Part shown: piece by piece, positions 17,658 to 24,669 of the stretch | Position numbering within the stretch: position 1 is the stretch's first letter | Layout of the letters: each line of letters starts with the position of its first letter | Assembly (NCBI GenBank): GCA_036384795.1 | Contig: DASVLP010000021.1 | Location: 44,116-108,115 of the forward strand | Direction: 5' to 3' | Source of the DNA: Andeanibacterium sp036384795 | GTDB taxonomy: Bacteria > Pseudomonadota > Alphaproteobacteria > Sphingomonadales > Sphingomonadaceae | DNA: 64,000 bases | The notes under the pieces: model-generated | What the model saw: the letters and a program-made list of their open reading frames with translations, nothing else | What the model was told of the DNA's origin: nothing | Databases searched by the model: none | Position numbers and translations under genes: made by a program

Positions 17658-17792
17658 AAATCCTCCCCGGAGCGGGGAGGGGGACCATGCGAAGCATGGT
17701 GGAGACGGCCCGGCGAGACATCGAAGGTTGCGCTGGGCCCCCTCCGTCACCGGCCTGCGGCCGGCGCCACCTCCCCGTCCCGGGGAGGATTT
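17658..17792. repeat. REPIN-like element between mccA and maoC
   Basis: The element begins AAATCCTCCCCGG and ends CCGGGGAGGATTT, a terminal inverted repeat of about 13 bases. Each end forms its own small hairpin (CCTCCCCGG with CCGGGGAGG types), and the middle holds further palindromes such as ACCATGCGAAGCATGGT. It fills almost the whole gap between two genes. Its left end supplies the ribosome site of maoC. Related copies are at 19683-19739 and 20112-20255. Confidence 0.75.
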
Positions 17793-17801
17793 GGGTGGAC
17801 C

Positions 17802-19679
17802 TCATTCCCCGTCCCCCTGCTCGATCCGCGCCAGCAGCGCTTCGACCTCGACTTGCGCGCCGAGCTTCGCCGAAAGCTCGGCCACCCGCCCCGCGAACGG
17901 CGCGGTCAGCGCATGTTCCATCTTCATCGCCTCGAGCACCATCAGCCGCTCGCCCTGCGCCACGTCCTGCCCTTCGGCGACGTCGAGCGCAATCACCTTG
18001 CCCGGCATCGGTGCGAAAATGGCGCCGGAGGAGGTGGAGGCGCCGGGCGTGCCGTCTACGCGAGCGGCGCTGAAGCGCCATGTCCGACCCAGCGTTGTTA
18101 TGAAGACCGCATCATCGTCTACGACTGCGTTTGAGAATTCATCGACGTAGTCGGGCAACTCGTCGCCGCTTGTTTGATAGACGCGCCCTCTGTCGCTGAG
18201 CCACATCCTGTTGGAAGGAGCGGAATTCATTCTGAACCCACTCAAAGCAGGCATGGGCAATTGCGCCGCAATGTAATAGCCGGCCAAGTCGATGTCGGCG
18301 TGTTCTGGGTCACTGGCATAGATTGCCGCGGCACCCAAGTAGTCGACCATGCCGGTCGATACTTGCCCATCAATGAATTGAGACTCCACCAGCAAGCGAT
18401 GACAGAAGCCGGCGTTGGTGCGTATCGGCCAGACCTGCACGAACGCGATGTACTCGGCCAGTTTGAAGATCGCCTCATCACGCGTTGCCGCATGGGAAAT
18501 ATATTTGCTGATCATCGGATCGTAGAATGGCGTGACTTCGTCGCCCTGTTCGTAACCCGTATCAACCCGGAGTGGTGGTTGAGGCTCAGCAAACCGCTCC
18601 AACCGCCCGGTGCTCGGCATGAAGCCCTTCACCGGGTCCTCCGCATACAACCTCGCCTCGATCGCGTGGCCGTTTATCGCGAGCTCATCCTGCCGCAGCG
18701 GCAGTTCCTCGCCGCTCGCCACGCGCAATTGCCACTCGACCAGATCGACGCCGGTGATCTCCTCGGTCACCGGATGCTCGACCTGGAGGCGGGTGTTCAT
18801 TTCCATGAACCAGATGCGGTCGGGGCGCAGGCTTTCGCTCGCGTCCGCGATGAACTCGATCGTGCCCGCGCCGACGTAATCGACCGCTTTCGCCGCGCGC
18901 ACCGCCGCGTCGCAGATCGCGGCGCGGGTGGCTTCGTCCATCCCCGGCGCGGGGGCTTCCTCGATCACTTTCTGGTGACGGCGCTGGAGCGAGCAATCGC
19001 GCTCGAACAAGTGGACCACGTTGCCGTGGGTGTCGCCGAATACCTGCACTTCGATGTGGCGCGGGCTTTCGATCCATTTTTCGAGCAGCACGTGATCGTT
19101 GCCGAACGCCGCCTTGGCCTCGCGGCGGCATGACGCGAACGCCTCGGCGAAATCGGCGGGCAAATCGACCTTGCGCATCCCCTTGCCGCCACCGCCGGCG
19201 ACGGCCTTGATCAGCACCGGATAGCCGATCGCGTCGGCCTCCTTGGCAAGGCGTTTTTCGGACTGGTCCTCCCCGAGATAGCCAGGCGTCACCGGCACGC
19301 CCGCCTCGGCCATCAACTTCTTCGCCGCATCCTTCAGTCCCATCGCGCGGATGCTGGCGGGCGAGGGCCCGACCCAGATCAGCCCCGCGTCGATTACGGC
19401 CTGCGCAAAGTCGGCGTTCTCCGACAGAAACCCGTAGCCCGGATGGATCGCCTCGGCCCCGGTCTCCTTCGCCGCCGCGATGATCTTGTCGCCGCGCAGA
19501 TAGCTCTCCGCCGCCGGCGACGGCCCGATATGCACCGCCTCGTCCGCCTGCCGCACATGCAGCGCGTTGCGGTCCGCATCCGAATAAACCGCCACCGAGC
19601 GAATGCCGAGCTTGCGCGCGGTGCGGATCACCCGGCACGCGATCTCGCCGCGGTTTGCGATGAGGAGAGAGGCGATCAC
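17802..19679 (-). CDS. mccA: 3-methylcrotonyl-CoA carboxylase alpha (biotin carboxylase/biotin carrier) subunit
   Basis: This 625-residue protein carboxylates its own biotin with ATP and bicarbonate for transfer to an acyl-CoA. It starts with GTG at 19679, four bases overlapping the stop of the DUF559 gene. The biotin carboxylase domain (about residues 1-445) shows LLIANRGEIACRVIRTARKL, GGGGKGMRKV (ATP loop), EAPAPGMDEATR and FMEMNTRLQVEHPVTE. The biotin carrier end has EAMKMEH, with the biotinylated Lys near residue 593. Adjacent isovaleryl-CoA dehydrogenase and carboxyltransferase genes identify it as the leucine-pathway carboxylase rather than acetyl- or propionyl-CoA carboxylase, though that is contextual. 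A stretch at about 18100-18560 (between the two domains) is noticeably poorer in GC than the rest of the gene. Confidence 0.9.
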   Translation of the reverse strand: MIASLLIANRGEIACRVIRTARKLGIRSVAVYSDADRNALHVRQADEAVHIGPSPAAESYLRGDKIIAAAKETGAEAIHPGYGFLSENADFAQAVIDAGLIWVGPSPASIRAMGLKDAAKKLMAEAGVPVTPGYLGEDQSEKRLAKEADAIGYPVLIKAVAGGGGKGMRKVDLPADFAEAFASCRREAKAAFGNDHVLLEKWIESPRHIEVQVFGDTHGNVVHLFERDCSLQRRHQKVIEEAPAPGMDEATRAAICDAAVRAAKAVDYVGAGTIEFIADASESLRPDRIWFMEMNTRLQVEHPVTEEITGVDLVEWQLRVASGEELPLRQDELAINGHAIEARLYAEDPVKGFMPSTGRLERFAEPQPPLRVDTGYEQGDEVTPFYDPMISKYISHAATRDEAIFKLAEYIAFVQVWPIRTNAGFCHRLLVESQFIDGQVSTGMVDYLGAAAIYASDPEHADIDLAGYYIAAQLPMPALSGFRMNSAPSNRMWLSDRGRVYQTSGDELPDYVDEFSNAVVDDDAVFITTLGRTWRFSAARVDGTPGASTSSGAIFAPMPGKVIALDVAEGQDVAQGERLMVLEAMKMEHALTAPFAGRVAELSAKLGAQVEVEALLARIEQGDGE

Positions 19680-20113
19680 AAAAAATCCTCCCCGGCACGG
19701 GGAGGGGGACCATCGCGAAGCGATGGTGGAGGGGGCCCAGCGCTACGGCAATGTTCAACGATCAGCCGGAGACACGCCTCCATGTCCTGAAACACATCGC
19801 GCGCCATGATCCGCAGCACGCGAAATCCGGCTGCGCGCACGAAGCGATCCCTCGCCTCGTCATGCCGCGGGCTGTCGCCGCGATCGTGTGTTTCGCCATC
19901 GACCTCGATTGCAAGGCGCGACGAAAGACAGACAAAGTCGATCGTTAGCGGAGACAGCGGAAACTGCTTGCGGAACTTGTATTCGCCGGGCCGCTTCTTC
20001 AGCTCCTTCCAAAGCAGAACCTCAGGCAGGCTCATCGCTTTGCGCAATTGGCGTGCGCGCTTCACCTGATTGATCGGCTGGCGCAAAACCTCCGGCTGAA
20101 GTGCCTTCGCCAA
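19676..20113 (-). CDS. DUF559 (Vsr-like endonuclease fold) protein embedded in REP-like repeats
   Basis: About 145 residues. The core reads RARQLRKAMSLPEVLLWKEL, then FRKQFPLSPLTIDFVCLSSR, LAIEVDGETHDRG and FRVLRIMARDVFQDMEACL. This matches DUF559 proteins, which share the very-short-patch-repair/PD-(D/E)XK-like fold; candidate active-site residues are the Asp of TIDFVC and the Glu-Val-Asp of AIEVDGE. The C-terminal tail (about 20 residues, PPPPSLRDGPPPRAGEDF) is encoded by a repeat, and another repeat lies at the N-terminal side. The start is uncertain: TTG at 20113 with repeat-derived GGGGAGGAC, or GTG at 20065. The stop overlaps the mccA start as GTGA, so translation may be coupled. Activity is unproven. 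Confidence 0.72.
   Translation of the reverse strand: MAKALQPEVLRQPINQVKRARQLRKAMSLPEVLLWKELKKRPGEYKFRKQFPLSPLTIDFVCLSSRLAIEVDGETHDRGDSPRHDEARDRFVRAAGFRVLRIMARDVFQDMEACLRLIVEHCRSAGPPPPSLRDGPPPRAGEDFL
19683..19739. repeat. REP-like repeat at the mccA start / DUF559 end
   Basis: The sequence AAATCCTCCCCGG followed by GGGGAGGGGGACCATCGCG and its inverted partner CGCGATGG-type arm is closely related to 17658-17700. Read on the minus strand, it encodes the last residues of the DUF559 protein and supplies GGGGAGG seven bases before the GTG start of mccA. Confidence 0.7.
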
Positions 20114-20255
20114 GTCCTCCCCGGAACGGGGAGGTGGCAGTCCCGAAGGGGCTGACGGAGGGGTCCCACCTCGCCTCACACGCTGTGCCCGGACGAGAGG
20201 TGGGCCCCCTCCGTCACGGCTTCGCCGCGCCACCTCCCCGTTCCGGGGAGGATTT
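20112..20255. repeat. REPIN-like element between mccB and the DUF559 gene
   Basis: This is a second full element with inverted ends: AAGTCCTCCCCGGAACGGGG on the left and CGTTCCGGGGAGGATTT on the right. Inside are GTCCCGAAGGGGCTGACGGA and its inverted counterpart CCCCCTCCGTCACGGC. It fills the space between the carboxyltransferase gene and the DUF559 gene. Its left arm reaches the presumed start codon of the latter. Confidence 0.75.
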
Positions 20256-20268
20256 GATTGGCCCTCGC

Positions 20269-21924
20269 TCACATCCGGAACACCCCGAACCGGGGCGCCT
20301 CCGGGATCGGGGCTTCGAGCGCGGCAGCGAGCGCCAAGCCGAGCACGTCGCGGGTTTGGACCGGGTCGATCACTCCGTCGTCCCACAGCCGCGCGGTGGC
20401 GTAATAAGGGTTGCCCTCGGCCTCGTATGTCGCACGGATCGGGGCCTTGAATGCTTCGGTTTCCGCCGCATCCCACTTATCGGCGTCGCGGTGGACGGTG
20501 GCGAGCACCGAGGCGGCCTGCTCGCCGCCCATCACGGAAATCCGCGCGTTGGGCCAGGTGAACAGGAAGCGCGGATCGTAGGCGCGGCCGCACATGCCGT
20601 AATTCCCCGCGCCAAAGCTGCCGCCGATGATCACGGTGAGCTTGGGCACCTGGGCGGTCGCGACCGCGGTGACCAGCTTCGCGCCGTGCTTGGCGATCCC
20701 CTCTGCCTCGTACTTCCCGCCGACCATGAAGCCGGAGATGTTCTGCAGGAACACCAGCGGGATGCGCCGCTGGCAGGCGAGCTCGATGAAATGCGCGCCC
20801 TTCAGCGCGCTTTCGCTGAACAGCACACCGTTGTTGGCGAGGATCGCGACCGGCATGCCCCAGATGTGGGCGAACCCGCAGACCAGGGTGCTGCCGTAGA
20901 GCGCCTTGAACTCGTGGAACTCGGATGCGTCGACCAGCCGGGCAATCACTTCGTGCACATCGTAGGGGGCGCGGACGTCTTCGGGGGTGATCGCATAGAG
21001 GTCTTCGGCGTCGAACCGGGGCGAGCGCGGTTCGCGCATCTCCGTGTGAGCCCCCGGGCAGGCGGGGGCCTCCCGCGGGTGGAGAGAGGCCCCGGCCTGC
21101 GCCGGGGCTCGCGCTCCGCCCAGATGGCTGATTATGTCGCGCAAAATGGTCAGCGCATGCTCGTCGTTCTCGGCCAGGTGATCGGCGACGCCCGACTTCC
21201 GCGCATGCAGCTCGCCGCCGCCCAGATCCTCGGCCGAAATCTCCTCCCCGGTCGCGGCTTTCACCAGCGGCGGTCCGGCGAGGAAGATCGTGCCCTGATC
21301 GCGCACGATCACGGTTTCGTCCGACATTGCAGGCACATAGGCGCCGCCGGCGGTGCAGCTGCCCATCACGCAGGCGATCTGCGGAATGCCGAGCGCGGAC
21401 ATGTTGGCCTGGTTGAAGAAGATCCGCCCGAAATGCTCGCGGTCGGGGAACACCTCGGCCTGGTGCGGCAGGTTCGCCCCGCCGCTGTCGACCAGGTAGA
21501 TGCACGGCAGGCGGTTCTCCTGCGCGATCTGCTGCGCCCGCAGGTGCTTCTTGACGGTCAGCGGATAGTACGTGCCGCCTTTTACCGTCGCGTCGTTGGC
21601 GACGATCATCGCCTGCCGCCCCGAAACCCGCCCGATCCCGGCGATCAGTCCGGCGCCGGGCACTTCGTCGTCGTAGAGCCCGTTCGCCGCAAGCTGCCCG
21701 ATCTCGAGGAACGGCGAACCCGGGTCGAGCAGTCGCTCGACGCGTTCTCTTGGCAGCAGCTTGCCGCGCGACGCATGGCGCTCGCGGCTTTTTTCGGAGC
21801 CGCCGAGCGCAGCCTGCGCTACCTTCGCGCGCAGCGCTTCGGCGAGTGCGCGGTTGTGCGAAGTGCGTGTCTTGGCCTCCGGCGAAGTAAGGTCGAGCGA
21901 AGTGCCCAGAACCGGCGCGCTCAT
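20269..21924 (-). CDS. mccB: 3-methylcrotonyl-CoA carboxylase beta (carboxyltransferase) subunit
   Basis: This 551-residue protein transfers the carboxyl group from biotin to 3-methylcrotonyl-CoA. Both crotonase-like halves are present: an N-half with LPRERVERLLDPGSPFLEIG, IYLVDSGGANLPHQAEVFPD and GSCTAGGAYVPAMSDETVIV, and a C-half with GFAHIWGMPVAILANNGVL, FLQNISGFMVGGKYEA and GGSFGAGNYGMCGRAYDPRF. These motifs favour the methylcrotonyl/geranyl-CoA group over propionyl-CoA carboxylase. The linker between halves carries about 21 extra residues encoded by a palindromic repeat (21048-21110), still in frame. It follows isovaleryl-CoA dehydrogenase and precedes mccA, as in liu/mcc operons. The protein should work if the insert is tolerated at the surface. 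Confidence 0.92.
   Translation of the reverse strand: MSAPVLGTSLDLTSPEAKTRTSHNRALAEALRAKVAQAALGGSEKSRERHASRGKLLPRERVERLLDPGSPFLEIGQLAANGLYDDEVPGAGLIAGIGRVSGRQAMIVANDATVKGGTYYPLTVKKHLRAQQIAQENRLPCIYLVDSGGANLPHQAEVFPDREHFGRIFFNQANMSALGIPQIACVMGSCTAGGAYVPAMSDETVIVRDQGTIFLAGPPLVKAATGEEISAEDLGGGELHARKSGVADHLAENDEHALTILRDIISHLGGARAPAQAGASLHPREAPACPGAHTEMREPRSPRFDAEDLYAITPEDVRAPYDVHEVIARLVDASEFHEFKALYGSTLVCGFAHIWGMPVAILANNGVLFSESALKGAHFIELACQRRIPLVFLQNISGFMVGGKYEAEGIAKHGAKLVTAVATAQVPKLTVIIGGSFGAGNYGMCGRAYDPRFLFTWPNARISVMGGEQAASVLATVHRDADKWDAAETEAFKAPIRATYEAEGNPYYATARLWDDGVIDPVQTRDVLGLALAAALEAPIPEAPRFGVFRM
21048..21110. repeat. palindromic repeat inserted in frame within mccB
   Basis: A left arm starting GAGCCCCCGGGCAGGC and a right arm ending GCCTGCGCCGGGGCTC are near-perfect inverted copies around a short purine-rich middle. 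The element spans 63 bases, which is 21 codons, so the reading frame is kept. On the coding strand it gives an Ala/Pro-rich stretch (RAPAQAGASLHPREAPACPG). This repeat type is normally intergenic in related genomes, as far as I know. Confidence 0.75.
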
Positions 21925-21934
21925 CGACCTTCAC

Positions 21935-22024
21935 CGTCATGCTGAACTCGTTTCAGCATCCATTCTTCCTCTCGCGCCGCAGTTCGTGGGGCGAAATGGA
22001 TCCTGAAACAAGTTCAGGATGACG
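21935..22024. repeat. long inverted repeat between ivd and mccB
   Basis: The gap holds two arms of about 30 bases: one starting CGTCATGCTGAAC and ending CAGCATCCATT (21935-21964), the other starting AATGGATCCTGAA and ending GTTCAGGATGACG (21995-22024). They differ at a few positions and would form a long imperfect stem-loop in mRNA. Sequences of this kind (GTCATCCTGAAC...GTTCAGGATGAC) recur between genes in many sphingomonads. It could modulate mRNA stability between the two operon genes. Confidence 0.75.
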
Positions 22025-22035
22025 AATTAGGAGGG

Positions 22036-23193
22036 TCACGATGGACTGCCCACCAATTCCCGCCCGATCAGCATGCGTCTGATTTCGTTGGTTCCGGCGC
22101 CGATGTCGAGCAGCTTGGCGTCGCGCATGTAGCGTTCGACCGGCCAGTCGGTGGTGTAGCCCGCGCCGCCGAGTGCCTGGACCGCCTCGTTGGCCACGCG
22201 CACCGCGTTCTCGCTCGCCAGCAGGATCGCGCCGGCTGCGTCGAACCGCGTGGTCCTGCCGGCATCGCAGGCCTTCGCCACCGCGTAGACATAAGCCCGC
22301 GCCGAATTGAGCGCGACGTACATGTCGGCCACTTTCGCCTGCATCAGCTGGAACGCGCCGATCGGTTTCCCGAACTGCTTCCTCTCGCGGACATAGGGCA
22401 GCACCGTGTCGAGGCAGGCCTGCATGATCCCGAGCTGGATGCCGGCGAGCACGGTGCGCTCGTAGTCGAGCCCGCTCATCAGCACCTCGACTCCGCCGTC
22501 GAGCGCGCCGAGCACGTTTTCGGCCGGCACTTCGCAATCGACGAACACGAGTTCCGAGGTCGGCGAGCCGCGCATGCCTACTTTCTCGATCTTCTGGCCG
22601 ACCGAGAAGCCGGCAAAGCCCTTCTCGACGATGAACGCGGTGATCCCGCGCGAGGCGGCCTCCGGGCTGGTCTTCGCATAGACCACCACCACGTCGGCAT
22701 AGGGCCCGTTGGTGATCCAGAACTTCGTGCCGTTCAGCACGAACCGGTCGCCCCGCCGCTCGGCCTTGAGCTGCATCGAGACCACGTCCGAACCCGCGCC
22801 GGCCTCGCTCATCGCCAGCGCGCCGACGTGCTCGCCCGAGATCAGTTTGGGCAGGTATTTTACCCTTTGCTCGTCGTTTCCCCAGCGGCGGAGCTGGTTC
22901 ATGCAGAGGTTCGAATGCGCGCCGTAGCTAAGGCCGACCGACGCGGACGCGCGCGCGACTTCCTCCTGTGCGATCACGTGATGGAGATAGCCGAGGCCGA
23001 GCCCGCCCCATTGCTCCTCGACGGTGATGCCGTGCAGGCCCAGGTCGCCCATCTGCGGCCACAGCTCGAGCGGAAACCAATCCTCGCGGTCGATCCGCGC
23101 GGCGAGCGGCGCGATCTGCTCGCGGGCGAAGCGGGCACAGCTCTCCCGGATCATTTCGGCAGTCTCGCCATGAGCGAAGTCGAAATTGTCCAT
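22036..23193 (-). CDS. ivd: isovaleryl-CoA dehydrogenase (acyl-CoA dehydrogenase family)
   Basis: This 385-residue flavoenzyme oxidises isovaleryl-CoA to 3-methylcrotonyl-CoA, passing electrons to ETF. I chose MDNFDFAHGE (ATG at 23193) as the start; a longer reading to 23223 adds unconserved residues. Family motifs include ALAMSEAGAGSDVVSMQLKA, FWITNGPYADVVVVYAKT, MRGSPTSELVF and the C-terminal QALGGAGYTTDWPVERYMRD. The catalytic Glu is expected in GLDYERTVLAG, the position used by isovaleryl-CoA dehydrogenases. It is the first gene of the operon that continues with mccB and mccA, so identity is well supported by context. The start is divergent from a LysR gene with a candidate operator between. 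Confidence 0.92.
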   Translation of the reverse strand: MDNFDFAHGETAEMIRESCARFAREQIAPLAARIDREDWFPLELWPQMGDLGLHGITVEEQWGGLGLGYLHHVIAQEEVARASASVGLSYGAHSNLCMNQLRRWGNDEQRVKYLPKLISGEHVGALAMSEAGAGSDVVSMQLKAERRGDRFVLNGTKFWITNGPYADVVVVYAKTSPEAASRGITAFIVEKGFAGFSVGQKIEKVGMRGSPTSELVFVDCEVPAENVLGALDGGVEVLMSGLDYERTVLAGIQLGIMQACLDTVLPYVRERKQFGKPIGAFQLMQAKVADMYVALNSARAYVYAVAKACDAGRTTRFDAAGAILLASENAVRVANEAVQALGGAGYTTDWPVERYMRDAKLLDIGAGTNEIRRMLIGRELVGSPS

Positions 23194-23231
23194 CAACACC
23201 CCTTTGCCAGGGCGCCCTAGCACCCATCCAT

Positions 23232-23250
23232 CTTTCAGAAAAATTGAAAG
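23232..23250. promoter_or_regulatory. candidate LysR-type binding site (divergent promoter)
   Basis: CTTTCA (23232-23237) and TGAAAG (23245-23250) form a perfect six-base inverted repeat with a seven-base A-rich centre, containing the T-N11-A pattern typical of LysR regulators. It sits between the ivd start and the lysR start, 29 bases before the latter. Confidence 0.5.
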
Positions 23251-23278
23251 TTCGCGAGCAAGTGTATAGACAGCATCT

Positions 23279-24153
23279 ATGCTGGACAGGTATCTTTTGC
23301 GCTACTTTCTTGAGTCGTGGATCAGGGAAACTTTTCTCGCGCCGCTTCCCACTGCAACGTTTCTCAACCGACCCTTTCGGCCGGCATTGCGAAGTTGGAG
23401 CGCGAGTTGGGCGCATCGCTTTTCCTTCGGTCTAACCAGCGCGTGCAGCTGACGACGTCTGGCTCCCTATTTCTCGATCATGCCCGTCGTATCGAAATTG
23501 AATTCAACAATGCACACCGGGCAATGGCGGTCACCAATACCGTACCGCTCCTGCAAATAGGTATTCTGTCGAGCATCCCGAGCGATCTAATCGGGCGTGC
23601 GGTGCGCGCAGCCGCGATCGTGGATCGCTCCGCTCCAATCGAGATGGTCTACGGGACTGAACGCGAATTGATCGGACAACTCGCTCGTGGTCGTATCGAC
23701 GTCGGACTGACACTCGTCGAACGAGGATCGGATCGATTTCTAGAATTACCCTTATATTCAGAAGGCTACGGGGTTTTCCTCCCACTCGACCATCCGCTTG
23801 CCTCGCGAGAACACGTCGCGGCCGAAGATCTCGCAGACAATCCGATGATCGTTCGACGCCACTGCGAAGCACTTTCGGAAACGAGCCGCCATTTCACGGA
23901 GCGCGGAATACGGCCTCGCTTTTCGTTGCGATCGACCAATGACGACCAAGTCCTGAAAATGGTCGCGGCGGGACTGGGCGTCACGGTCATGCCGATGAGC
24001 TACGAACATCCGGGAGTCACGCGTACTCGTCTCTCCGGCTTCGAAGTGAAGCGCTCCATCGGCTTCGTGTTCGCCCATGAAGCGGAGCACCTGCGCAACG
24101 ATATGCCCCCTTTGATGACGGAAATTGGAGCTGTGACGAGCGTGCCCGATTGA
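23279..24153 (+). pseudogene. LysR family regulator with an apparent one-base deletion near the N-terminus
   Basis: From ATG 23279 the frame reads MLDRYLLRYFL and would continue in normal LysR style as x-VVDQGNFSRAAS, but that continuation lies in another frame beginning at 23314. One base appears to be missing at about 23312-23313. The remaining frame from 23317 has the rest of the helix-turn-helix (NFSRAASHCNVSQPTLSAGI), then a full effector domain ending VTSVPD. Restored length would be about 291 residues, normal for LysR. If translation starts at GTG 23317, the first helix is lost and DNA binding would likely fail. It could also be a sequencing error. It faces the leucine-type operon and is its likely regulator. 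GC is lower than in neighbours. Confidence 0.8.
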
Positions 24154-24669
24154 AAAGTCAAGTCACTGAGGTGTGACCGCAGCCTTATCTGCCGAAGAGG
24201 GATGTCGCAGAAAGCCAAAAGGGGAATTCGGTCAAAGGACGCGAGCCCTGCGCGCTTCCCTATCGCCGGCCAACGTCCGCGGATCTCATCGGGAGTTCGA
24301 CCGCTGACTGATCCAAACGTGTCATCGCCGCGTCGTTCGACCTCTGTCTGGATGCCCGAACCAGCACGGCGAAAGCGGTCCGTCCAGCTCCGCTACCAGG
24401 CCGCCAGCCAATCAGGGGGCGGGAACCTCTTTTTTGGCCCGATTGGCACCGATCGCCACCAGGTCATCTCCACGCGCAACTTGCCGAACGGCGGCGCGGT
24501 TGTTGCGCGTTGCCTTGGGGTGGGATGCGTTTCGCGCTTCATTCGGCGGCGACGATACACGGCAGACGAATCAAATTGGTGGCGCATAATGCAAAGTCTT
24601 TGGCGCTAACTGCATAGAAGACAGCCGGCTTTTCGCGGCACCATCGTTCCTCAATAAACGAGGGAGGTG
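24154..24669. other. intergenic region without recognised gene
   Basis: About 500 bases between the LysR gene and the amidohydrolase. Short frames are open on both strands, but none has recognisable motifs or a convincing ribosome site. The last 100 bases are AT-richer and probably hold the amidohydrolase promoter. A decayed gene is possible, yet nothing supports a family. Confidence 0.4.

Noticed and set aside
17244..17750. N-terminal extension of the CitE-like gene
   Set aside because: It overlaps the whole MaoC gene in another frame, and conserved CitE sequence begins only after residue 10 of the form starting at 17243.
17658..20255. CRISPR array
   Set aside because: The repeats are palindromic REP-like elements at irregular spacing, without regular spacers or cas genes.
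20101..21945. 614-codon open frame on the plus strand
   Set aside because: Antisense to mccB and the repeat region; no family motif or ribosome site.
24202..24609. 135-codon open frame between LysR and the amidohydrolase
   Set aside because: No recognisable motif, no clear ribosome site and composition unlike neighbouring genes.
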